Both the position numbers and the translations under genes were made by a program. Shown one piece after another: positions 1 to 6,619 of a stretch of 64,000 nucleotides of DNA; positions within the stretch are counted from its first letter, which is position 1; every line of letters begins with the position of its first letter. This DNA is from Candidatus Nitrosotenuis uzonensis (lineage in GTDB: Archaea; Thermoproteota; Nitrososphaeria; Nitrososphaerales; Nitrosopumilaceae). The notes under the pieces were generated by a model, which saw nothing but the letters and a program-made list of their open reading frames with translations, did not search any database and was not told where the DNA came from. The stretch is taken from the NCBI RefSeq assembly GCF_000723185.1, contig NZ_CBTY010000009.1:62001-126000 (forward strand), in the 5' to 3' direction.

Positions 1-320
1 GCGTTCTCAACAAGACGTTTTGTCATTGTAACTGGATGGGGGACAAATTTTGTCAGTCCAGTTAATTTTGTAGTCTCGACATCGTTTCTTGATGCTAGCA
101 CATCATTGAATCTACCAAAAAGCATTTCAGCAGGACCATAGATATCAGCCATGTCCCAGCTTGTAAAGCCGCAATCATGGTATTTGATCATCTCGTTTAA
201 CGCAGTCATCATGTTTATACTGCCATGAGAGCCGGAGACTTGCCACATTCCATTTAATATCCTACAAATTTGCAGATTATCAGCTAGTTTATGCATTTCA
301 ATTGTTGTAGCCATACGCAT
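1..320 (-). CDS. Aldo/keto reductase, N-terminal part (cut by window edge)
   Basis: The reverse strand encodes an open frame from ATG at 320 (a second in-frame ATG at 314) that runs off the left edge, giving about 106 residues. It contains the early-barrel signature DMADIYG, in which the Asp and Tyr match the NADPH-dependent aldo/keto reductase active-site positions, preceded by a first strand (LQICRILNGMWQVSG). The family reduces aldehydes and ketones with NADPH in the cytoplasm; the substrate cannot be inferred from this piece. It lies downstream of the radical SAM gene on the same strand with a 161-nt gap holding a TATA-like TTATAATAT (about 405-413), so it probably has its own promoter. 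Family call is fairly firm; subfamily is unknown. Confidence 0.8.
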   Translation of the reverse strand, partial: MRMATTIEMHKLADNLQICRILNGMWQVSGSHGSINMMTALNEMIKYHDCGFTSWDMADIYGPAEMLFGRFNDVLASRNDVETTKLTGLTKFVPHPVTMTKRLVEN

Positions 321-481
321 ACATACATGTTGAAAAACAAAAACGTAGTGATTTGCTAGATTGACATTAGTTTCTTGTGGGAGTTTTGATGTTCAATCAA
401 TTTGTGCGATATTATAACCGCATAAAACATATTGTGTAGAAAATAATTTCGTCCACCATATTATTGAATGTTGTAAGTTTG

Positions 482-1429
482 TTAGCCTCTGAATCCATAA
501 CCTACAAGAACCGAATAGCATCCAAGGCCACAGTCCTCGCATATAGGTTTCATCGAATCTTTTTCTGCACTACCAATGCAGCATGGGCGCTTTTCTCTTC
601 CCATGTGATCCACGGACAGTATTGCCCAAGTTGGGCAGTCAATGGGTGTTGTTCCGTGCCCTCCCCAATTTTTCTTCATTAACTCGAGCTGCTTTGTCGG
701 ATTTATAATGTAATCCGGATATTTGTTCTTCATAGATATTATACTGTCTATGACTTGCGTACGTTCTGGACCAAACGGCATCCATAGTGGATCACCTTTG
801 GCAAAAGGAGTGTGGAATTGGAATCCTATTTTGTTAGAATACTGACGCCATTCTTTTATTACGTCACTTACAGTATGATAGTTTAGTGAGTTAATGGTCA
901 TTGTAATCCAGATGTCCTTGTATGCTTTACTGCCGTTTTTTTGTACATAGTCCATTACGTTTTTCCTTGTTGCAGAATATGCACCGTGTCCGCGTATTTT
1001 ATCGTGTATTTCTTGTGTCCCGTCAATTGATATCCAATAAAAGTAGATGTCATTGTATTTTTTTAGCGGTTTTGTTCCATTTGTTACAAGGCACACCCGC
1101 TTTGGAAATTCCTTTATGAATAGTTCTACGACGTCGGGTCGCAATGTTGGCTCGCCGCCAACTAACGTTATGATAAACACGTGTTGTCTTTTGAATTTGT
1201 TATCGATCACCTCTTTCCATTCCTCTAAAGTCATCTCTTCGTTTTCCTTTCTGTTTAGCCACCAATAGCAATGTGTGCAATGGAGGTTGCAGACATTGAT
1301 TATATCAGCAGAGCCATAAAGTGGGCTTTTTTTGCCAAATAGTCTATACGCCAAAAATTTGGAAAATATATGAAAATAGCAAGGAGATTCTTGAAGAATT
1401 TGCTTAAGGCCGCGACCCATTATTTCCAT
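482..1429 (-). CDS. Radical SAM protein with C-terminal cysteine cluster
   Basis: A 315-residue protein. The CX3CX2C motif that binds the SAM-cleaving 4Fe-4S cluster is at Cys47, Cys51 and Cys54, followed by the GGEP motif (about 91-94) that contacts the SAM amino group. The tail carries a further Cys set (CC about 283-284, then Cys297, Cys300, Cys304), which resembles a SPASM/twitch-type auxiliary cluster domain. Such proteins carry out radical modification of peptides, lipids or small molecules; the substrate is not evident and no precursor peptide gene or maturation partner is adjacent. The start ATG GAA ATA at 1429 is the first in the frame. It could be a peptide- or lipid-modifying enzyme; only the superfamily is certain. 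Confidence 0.88.
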   Translation of the reverse strand: MEIMGRGLKQILQESPCYFHIFSKFLAYRLFGKKSPLYGSADIINVCNLHCTHCYWWLNRKENEEMTLEEWKEVIDNKFKRQHVFIITLVGGEPTLRPDVVELFIKEFPKRVCLVTNGTKPLKKYNDIYFYWISIDGTQEIHDKIRGHGAYSATRKNVMDYVQKNGSKAYKDIWITMTINSLNYHTVSDVIKEWRQYSNKIGFQFHTPFAKGDPLWMPFGPERTQVIDSIISMKNKYPDYIINPTKQLELMKKNWGGHGTTPIDCPTWAILSVDHMGREKRPCCIGSAEKDSMKPICEDCGLGCYSVLVGYGFRG

Positions 1430-1579
1430 GGTAACTTAACTACATAGTGACAAAAAAACCATACGCATGTCATATTGCTACTCCACCACACTAAGATCAA
1501 CAAGCATTCAATAATAAGACAGGATTGGTGATTTTTTTAGAACTAATGGTTATTATGTGGCCCAGAGGGGTGAAGGCCA

Positions 1580-1723
1580 ATGGACAATCCAGATAGAAAA
1601 ATGTACCCATGTACTTGCTCAGACTGTGGCAAACAAGCAGAGGTACCTTTTGAACCAAAGGAAGGAAGGCCAGTTTACTGTCGCGAATGTTTGCCAAAAC
1701 ACAGAACACAAAGAAGATTTTAG
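1580..1723 (+). CDS. Small CxxC-x17-CxxC zinc-binding type protein
   Basis: A 47-residue frame with a purine-rich ribosome-binding site (GAGGGGTGA) ahead of ATG 1580. It contains CSDCGKQAEVPF followed by GRPVYCRECL, i.e. two CxxC pairs separated by 17 residues, the pattern of a family of tiny zinc-ribbon-like proteins named after this spacing. A further Cys11 and a basic tail (KHRTQRRF) suggest nucleic-acid contact, but that is inference. It is shorter than most automatic gene-length cut-offs, so it is easily missed. It is convergent with the next gene (48-nt gap), the widest convergent gap in the window. Confidence 0.8.
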   Translation: MDNPDRKMYPCTCSDCGKQAEVPFEPKEGRPVYCRECLPKHRTQRRF

Positions 1724-1771
1724 GGTTTTAAAGACTAGAAGTAATTTTTGTGTCTAAATTTTTTCTGCATT

Positions 1772-2080
1772 CTATTCTAATGACTTGAATTTTTTTAACG
1801 AATTGGCAAAGTCGCTCATAGGCACTATTTTTACAGTACTTATTGCAGATATTCCTACTTCGATGCAGAATTTTTCTATGTCGTGTGCATCTTTTGCATC
1901 CATCATTATCACCCATTGATGTTCAAGTACTGACATGTAAAATCCGATTATCTTTGCGATTCTGAATTTTCTCTGAGCGCTTTTAAGCTTGCCGCCCATC
2001 TCTATGAATATTCTCTTGCTATTTTTGTTATTCAGAGGACAGGATTCAGGATTGTGGGTAGCAAATACACCAAATAACAT
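1772..2080 (-). CDS. Conserved-looking hypothetical protein, small alpha/beta fold
   Basis: I choose the ATG at 2080 (MLFGVFATHNPESCPLNN) over the longer frame to 2143, because the extra 21 residues would overlap the end of the sugar dehydrogenase gene and look non-coding. The 102-residue product has no signal peptide or membrane segment. Alternating strands and helices (MLFGVFA, KIIGFYMSV, EHQWVIMMDA, DIEKFCIEVG) resemble a ferredoxin-like dimeric barrel such as is seen in small stress or isomerase-like proteins, but I cannot name the family. It lies 50 nt downstream of the dehydrogenase on the same strand, so they may be co-transcribed. Confidence 0.6.
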   Translation of the reverse strand: MLFGVFATHNPESCPLNNKNSKRIFIEMGGKLKSAQRKFRIAKIIGFYMSVLEHQWVIMMDAKDAHDIEKFCIEVGISAISTVKIVPMSDFANSLKKFKSLE

Positions 2081-2130
2081 AGTATGTAAAGAATGTGTTG
2101 TTTTAATTAAATTTATTTTTAGGGCTACGA

Positions 2131-3390
2131 TCAGTGTGCCCAACCCCTCTCCATGAGTTTAAGCTTTGTTGCAGGTTTTACACATGCTGGATTGCCATTG
2201 GATGCCTTAATTACAAGTTCAAAGCCGTCGCTGCATTCTACAGCCATTCCTTCTCGCATCTGTTTTAGTGGAGGTAGTGTTGGCATCATAGGCAGTATTT
2301 TCAGGATTTTATCATCATTTGGTGCAGGGGAGCCACGACCGTCCTTGTTACTGGTAAGCAAATAGATGAAGCCATCATTACCAACGTGGACATCGCGAAG
2401 CCTGCCAAAAGTTCCTGAAAATAAAGACTGTTCTGAAAGAATTTTACCGTGCATTGCGTCAATTTCAAAGGCGTGCAGATGCACACTTCGTAGGTTTGCC
2501 ACAAGGAACTTTCCTTTCAGAGCAGGTATCTTGTCATCATCATAAAAGGCTGCCCCTGATGGAGCCCATGCTACATTTCCAGTATGAAATAACGGGTTTA
2601 CATATCTAGAGTCATGCTCATTGCCAATGACTTCCGGCCAGCCGTAATTTTTACCGGGATGAATTATGTTGATCTCATCGTGTGCAAACCCACGCTCTCC
2701 GGATGGGCCGTGCTCAGTTGCAACCAACATGCCCGTCTTAGGATCCCAATCAAGGCCTTGCGGATTTCTGTGCCCATATGAATATACCGGTGAATTTTCA
2801 AACGGGTTGTCATCTGGTATGGTGCCATCAGGATTTATTCTCAGTATTTTCCCAGCAAGTGAGTTTGGATCTTGGGCAAGTGATGCGATAGCAGCATCTC
2901 CCGTAGTTATGTAAAGCTTGCCATCAGGACCAAACTTTATTCTTCCTCCGTCATGAATGGGAGCCCCGGGAATTTTGTCAATTAGTATAAACTCGTCAGC
3001 AACTTTGTTATTTGACTCTGTAAATCTTGAAACCCGATTATACGTTGATAAAAATTCGGAATACGTATAGTACAGATACAAGTGATGATTTTGTTCAAAA
3101 TTTGGATCTAAGGTTAGTCCTAGCAGGCCGCCCTCAGCTCTTCCTACATTTAGCTTCAAAGCTGGATCGCTTTGTAAGGAGCCATTCTCGATTACGCGCA
3201 ATGTTCCAGTTCTTTCAGTCACAAATATTCTTCCATCAGGAGAAAACGCAATTGCCCAAGGAATTGTCAGATTATCTGTAATGGTTTCCACTCTTAGGCC
3301 ATGTTGTGGAAATTCCTGTGCTAGGACATTCTGAGTGTATGTCAGAAGAGTCAATAGTAGTGCGGAGAGTACTATGTATTTAGCGAACAA
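2131..3390 (-). CDS. Exported PQQ-dependent sugar (glucose/sorbosone-type) dehydrogenase with ERGWA tail
   Basis: A 419-residue protein starting at TTG 3390. Residues 1-24 form a signal peptide (hydrophobic core then VLAQ). The rest is the six-bladed propeller of soluble aldose-sugar dehydrogenases: LTIPWAIAFSPDGRIFVTER, HDGGRIKFGPDGKLYITTGD (the His is the catalytic base position) and a late GKNYGWPE blade motif. These enzymes oxidise aldoses outside the membrane using PQQ and calcium. PQQ synthesis genes are not seen, so cofactor supply is open. Residues about 375-419 are a separate tail (CSDGFELVIKASNG.PACVKP, ending LMERGWAH) also found on the 393-residue protein at 4188-5369. A TATA-like GATTAAAATAAT sits about 25 nt upstream, suggesting a leaderless TTG start. 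Confidence 0.85.
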   Translation of the reverse strand: MFAKYIVLSALLLTLLTYTQNVLAQEFPQHGLRVETITDNLTIPWAIAFSPDGRIFVTERTGTLRVIENGSLQSDPALKLNVGRAEGGLLGLTLDPNFEQNHHLYLYYTYSEFLSTYNRVSRFTESNNKVADEFILIDKIPGAPIHDGGRIKFGPDGKLYITTGDAAIASLAQDPNSLAGKILRINPDGTIPDDNPFENSPVYSYGHRNPQGLDWDPKTGMLVATEHGPSGERGFAHDEINIIHPGKNYGWPEVIGNEHDSRYVNPLFHTGNVAWAPSGAAFYDDDKIPALKGKFLVANLRSVHLHAFEIDAMHGKILSEQSLFSGTFGRLRDVHVGNDGFIYLLTSNKDGRGSPAPNDDKILKILPMMPTLPPLKQMREGMAVECSDGFELVIKASNGNPACVKPATKLKLMERGWAH

Positions 3391-3515
3391 TCTAGCTGAA
3401 TAGTTTACTGCAATTATTTTAATCCTTTACGTCTCTTATGAAACAAGTAGTAAAACTACGCTCTGTCGCACAAATCCACATAATTCCATACCTTCCAGTA
3501 GGTTATCGTACCAGT

Positions 3516-4154
3516 CTATGCCATCACAAACATGTTGTACAATGATATTTTGAGCATCAGCTCCTGTATCATGTTGCGTTTCTTCTCGGATCTGACCTAC
3601 TCACCAAACATTCTTTTCATACTGGAGAACACAGATTCTACAATCCATCTAGAACCATAGCTTACGCTAGATGCCCATTTGGAATAATCTGCCAGCTGTT
3701 CCATTACAGCAATCTTTCGCAGGTAGCATCCTTTTGATTTTGGCACGGAATTTCTCCTCACCTTGATTGCAGGGATGATGTTTCTCCCATCCAGATAGGA
3801 GAATGACTCCCTGGAATCAAAGGCACCATCACACAATGTCTTGATTATTGTTCCGTGTTTGGCAGACTCTTGTACCAGATATTTGAGGTGTTTTGAGTCA
3901 TGTGAATGCTCATCTGTTACCTTTACTGCCAGGATTTGTTTTGTCTCTATATCGACGCCTACATGTATTTTCAAAAATCCCTTCCTTTTCTTTTGCCATT
4001 TTTGTGTCAGCCACTCACCCCGATTTGTTAGCTTGATGCCTGTAGAATCGATTGCCAAAACGATGTTGTGTTTTGATTTGATTGGTTTTTGTTTGATGTC
4101 AAGCCTGTTGACTCGGATGACGGTAAAATCCGGAATTGCAGACACATCATGCAT
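3516..4154 (-). pseudogene. Decayed IS5/IS4-type DDE transposase remnant
   Basis: The reverse frame shows a DDE transposase core: first Asp in LAIDSTGIKL, second in LCDGAFDS, and Glu in RWIVESVFSSMKRMFGE. The N-terminal third of a normal transposase is missing: upstream of 4154 the sequence passes within about 35 nt into the neighbouring gene. An amber codon at 3597-3599 interrupts the frame just after MKRMFGE; beyond it the frame continues in register with family-like residues (VRSEKKRNMIQELMLK...YNMF) to a TAG at 3516. So the gene is both 5'-truncated and nonsense-mutated. I found no convincing terminal inverted repeats. It is a dead insertion sequence that marks past transposition next to two exported-protein genes. 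Confidence 0.85.
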
Positions 4155-4187
4155 TCAGGATGATATGATTTTAGGATAGGCTCTAAG

Positions 4188-5369
4188 TCACAACAGTTTT
4201 GCCCAGCCTCGCTCAATTAATTTTGATTTTGTTTCAGGTATAACACAAATGGGATTTTCATTGCTTGTCTTCATTAGTAGTTCTAATCCATCTTTACAAC
4301 TAACTTGTTGTAACGGTGTTCCAGCCTTGAATTGCATAAGAGGAGACAGTACTGATGTTTTTACTGGATTTTCATCAACTGGATGCATTGATTTAGCCAT
4401 AGTAATGAGTTCTTCAAGTGGTACGTTTCCCCGTAGCTCAACCATGGTATTTGGTGTAAAAAGAAATAGCTCAGCTGGATATTCATACCTGATTCCTTCT
4501 GTAGTCATTCTCTCCTCTAGTTCAATCGCTATTCCCTTCAAGCCATTTATCATGATCTCTTTTCCCTCATTTTGTGCAACATAAGCTTGCATCCAGCTAG
4601 TCAAATTAAAGTTTGGAGAGTTTGCTTCAGAATATATCAGTATTGAATCAGAGTGTAAAAAATTACTTGATTCTGTAGTGTTTGTGATTTTAGCTGGTGC
4701 AAAAATCAACCCAAGAAAAGGAGGGGGCGTGCTTTGCCCTTGAAACGAGTATCCTTTTGGAAGGTATCTTGGGGCAACAAAATCCTTTGGCATTATTTTG
4801 TCCAGTTCTTGTAGAAGTTCAGAAGGATTTGTTGGGAAATCATTTGAAAGATTTGGAACTGCAGGAATTGGCAAGCTATCCCTCAATGAGTAGTCAATCA
4901 ACGGATCTAATTCAGTGATTTTGTCTTTGTCACCAATTACAAGATAGAAGTATTTCCCACTCATACCAAAGATCTTGCTTTGTGCTACAAATTCTACTGT
5001 TCCCCACGGTGTATCGGTGTTGTTTCTGATTTTAAGATGTAGCAAGACTTGTTTTTCAGAGTTTGATGGAACACGAATTGTTTGTGGCTCAAACGAATAT
5101 TCTTCAATAAAAGATTGTGTGTTTTCAGGAAAAGGAATATTGAAATTAATTTCATGCTCAGTTGAATCGGTATTATTAATTCTGATTGGGATCGTTGCTT
5201 CCTCGCCCGGCTTGAGGATTAATATCTGGTGAAATGGTCCCTGCCTATCAAAATCCTGTGGTGATAATAAAATATCAAATAATGTAAATTTAACATTTGG
5301 ATCTGCGTACGCAGCTGACAATAAACACACAAAGAAGAGTCCAGAAATAATCATTAGAACTGATTTCAT
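4188..5369 (-). CDS. Exported protein: Ig-like part, YLP.GY domain, ERGWA tail
   Basis: A 393-residue protein with a signal peptide (about 1-22, ending SAAYADP). Residues about 50-130 look like a beta-sandwich (EEATIPIRINNTDS, KQVLLHLKI). Residues about 195-340 form a domain beginning PRYLPKGYSFQG and ending PLEELITMAKSM that is similar to the protein encoded next (5469-6080), with matching VNG/ING..G and P.EEL blocks; it resembles the DUF4367-type domain. The last 45 residues (CKDGLELLMKTSNE.PICVIP, ending LIERGWAKLL) match the tail of the sugar dehydrogenase. The stop codon lies close to the IS remnant, so the final LL may have been altered by that event. Function unknown; an extracytoplasmic location is inferred. 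Confidence 0.75.
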   Translation of the reverse strand: MKSVLMIISGLFFVCLLSAAYADPNVKFTLFDILLSPQDFDRQGPFHQILILKPGEEATIPIRINNTDSTEHEINFNIPFPENTQSFIEEYSFEPQTIRVPSNSEKQVLLHLKIRNNTDTPWGTVEFVAQSKIFGMSGKYFYLVIGDKDKITELDPLIDYSLRDSLPIPAVPNLSNDFPTNPSELLQELDKIMPKDFVAPRYLPKGYSFQGQSTPPPFLGLIFAPAKITNTTESSNFLHSDSILIYSEANSPNFNLTSWMQAYVAQNEGKEIMINGLKGIAIELEERMTTEGIRYEYPAELFLFTPNTMVELRGNVPLEELITMAKSMHPVDENPVKTSVLSPLMQFKAGTPLQQVSCKDGLELLMKTSNENPICVIPETKSKLIERGWAKLL

Positions 5370-5468
5370 TTGCTACTCGTTATTTATTTCAGATTCTTAA
5401 AGTGTGTTATGGAATCTTCTATGTTATTTGTAGAAAATAAAACATTAAAACAAAAATAAAAAAAGGGA

Positions 5469-6080
5469 TCATAATGACTCTGCAATTTTTACTAGTTCTT
5501 CGGAAGGTAACATCGCTTTTAGCGATATCATCAAGCCATCCTTGAACAGTACTAATCGTGCAGGTTCATCTATTGTTTCATCAAATCGCTTGATTTGTTT
5601 TGCATCGCTTATTACACCATTGAAGCCATTGACGGTTATTTGCCTACCAGTATTGTCTTCAATCCAGAGATTAGTCCATTCTTTCTCATTGAAAGTATCT
5701 CCAAGAGGCTCCATGTAGATAGTGATTCCTTTTTGTTTAAAGGTGAATTCACCTATTGTTGTTTCTGGAGTGATAGGTTGAGAAGAAGCCATGATTATGG
5801 TTGATTTTATATCTTCGGCAACACTAGCTCTCTGGATTTTGTAACCAGTAGGTAGGTATGTTGGAAAGCTTACTTTTTGTGATGTTTTTGTGGCTGCTTC
5901 CTCTTGCGTACTTACTGGTATTTTTGGAGCTATGCTCAAAAATGGCACATCGGATGGAACTAGTCCATTCTCTTTTTGTGATTGTTCTTGAGGTAGTTCA
6001 AGTCCATAAGCTACGAAAAACACAATTAGTGTTGTCGCAGCAAGACCTGATGAGATTATTCCTATAGTTTTTTTATTCAT
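5469..6080 (-). CDS. Membrane-anchored exported protein with YLP.GY (DUF4367-like) domain
   Basis: I start at ATG 6080 (MNKKTIGIISSGLAAT), preceded by a good ribosome-binding site (GGAGTGAGAAG directly upstream); the longer open frame to 6236 overlaps the preceding gene fragment. The 203-residue product has an N-terminal hydrophobic segment (about 5-26), with no clear cleavage site, and an outside domain starting FPTYLPTGYKIQ, passing ITVNGFNGVI and ending LPSEELVKIAESL. The same blocks occur in the 393-residue neighbour, making these two genes paralogous over about 130 residues. Related domains occur in bacterial lipoproteins and anti-sigma regulators, but no partner is visible. It is 11 nt downstream of the fragment at 6092, so they look like one transcript. 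Confidence 0.7.
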   Translation of the reverse strand: MNKKTIGIISSGLAATTLIVFFVAYGLELPQEQSQKENGLVPSDVPFLSIAPKIPVSTQEEAATKTSQKVSFPTYLPTGYKIQRASVAEDIKSTIIMASSQPITPETTIGEFTFKQKGITIYMEPLGDTFNEKEWTNLWIEDNTGRQITVNGFNGVISDAKQIKRFDETIDEPARLVLFKDGLMISLKAMLPSEELVKIAESL

Positions 6081-6091
6081 CTTCTCACTCC

Positions 6092-6430
6092 TCAACAACT
6101 CACCGGCGTTCCTTGACCGTGTTTGCTGTGCCAGAATTGTTCTGCAGCGCCGCCACAAAATGTCACAAAGTACGTTCCGTCGTTTGGTCGAAGTGTTTTT
6201 CCATTGAATCCGTCTGCTGAATTCCAAAAAGCCCATGTGTTGGGGGCTCTTGCGAATTGCAAGCCTGTATAGTCATTTGTTTCAAAGGTAAGTCCATTTC
6301 CGTCAGGAGTTTCATATCCTACTTGTAGCAGATATGCCGATGAAGAGCTACTGGCTTTGTTGCAAGAATGGCCGGTGTTGAGAGAAAGAACCCAAGTCTT
6401 GTCAAGATTCAGATCCTCTGATTTCAACAC
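6092..6430 (-). pseudogene. 5'-truncated exported-protein gene abutting tRNA-Val
   Basis: An open frame that can be read from GTG 6430, but whose protein-like character (PSDNTYYVLKSEDLNLD) extends upstream right to the 3' end of the tRNA-Val gene at 6456. It has no signal peptide, although the composition (Ser/Asn/Gly-rich, paired cysteines HSC, FCGG and a final Cys) looks extracytoplasmic. No ATG or ribosome-binding site is present between the tRNA and the frame. The simplest reading is a gene that lost its front when something integrated or recombined at the tRNA 3' end. The alternative is a genuine short GTG-started protein of 112 residues translated from a transcript shared with the tRNA. 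Family not recognised. Confidence 0.45.
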
Positions 6431-6455
6431 ATAGTATGTGTTATCAGATGGAGTT

Positions 6456-6548
6456 GGACCGAATGGGATTCGAACCCATGACCCTTGCGGGATTGTACAT
6501 CCTTACGCAGTGTGAGTGCGTCATCCTAACCAACTAGACAATCGGTCC
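6456..6548 (-). tRNA. tRNA-Val (anticodon CAC) with an extra about 20 nt in the variable region
   Basis: Read on the minus strand: acceptor GGACCGA pairs with TCGGTCC, D-arm GTCT/GGAT, anticodon stem ACGCA/TGCGT closing the loop CTCACAC (anticodon CAC), and T-arm ATGGG-TTCGAAT-CCCAT. Between the anticodon stem and the T-stem are 25 nt rather than the usual 5, so about 20 nt are surplus. Valine tRNAs are class I, without a long variable arm, so the surplus is probably a non-canonical archaeal intron removed by the splicing endonuclease. The insert contains GGAT-GTACA-ATCC, a possible small helix. No CCA is encoded. Confidence 0.9.
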
Positions 6549-6619
6549 ATATAATCAGAAAATCAGGCGTTATTTAGGCGTTAGAAATCATATACAGGAG
6601 TAGGCAAAACAGATTCTAG

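Noticed and set aside
6081-6236. 52-residue extension of the YLP.GY protein
   Set aside because: The extension overlaps the upstream gene fragment in another frame, while ATG 6080 has a strong ribosome-binding site and starts a membrane signal.
6456-6548. Class II tRNA (Leu or Ser) reading because of the long variable region
   Set aside because: The anticodon loop CTCACAC gives CAC (Val) and the arms are class I; the surplus is better read as an intron.
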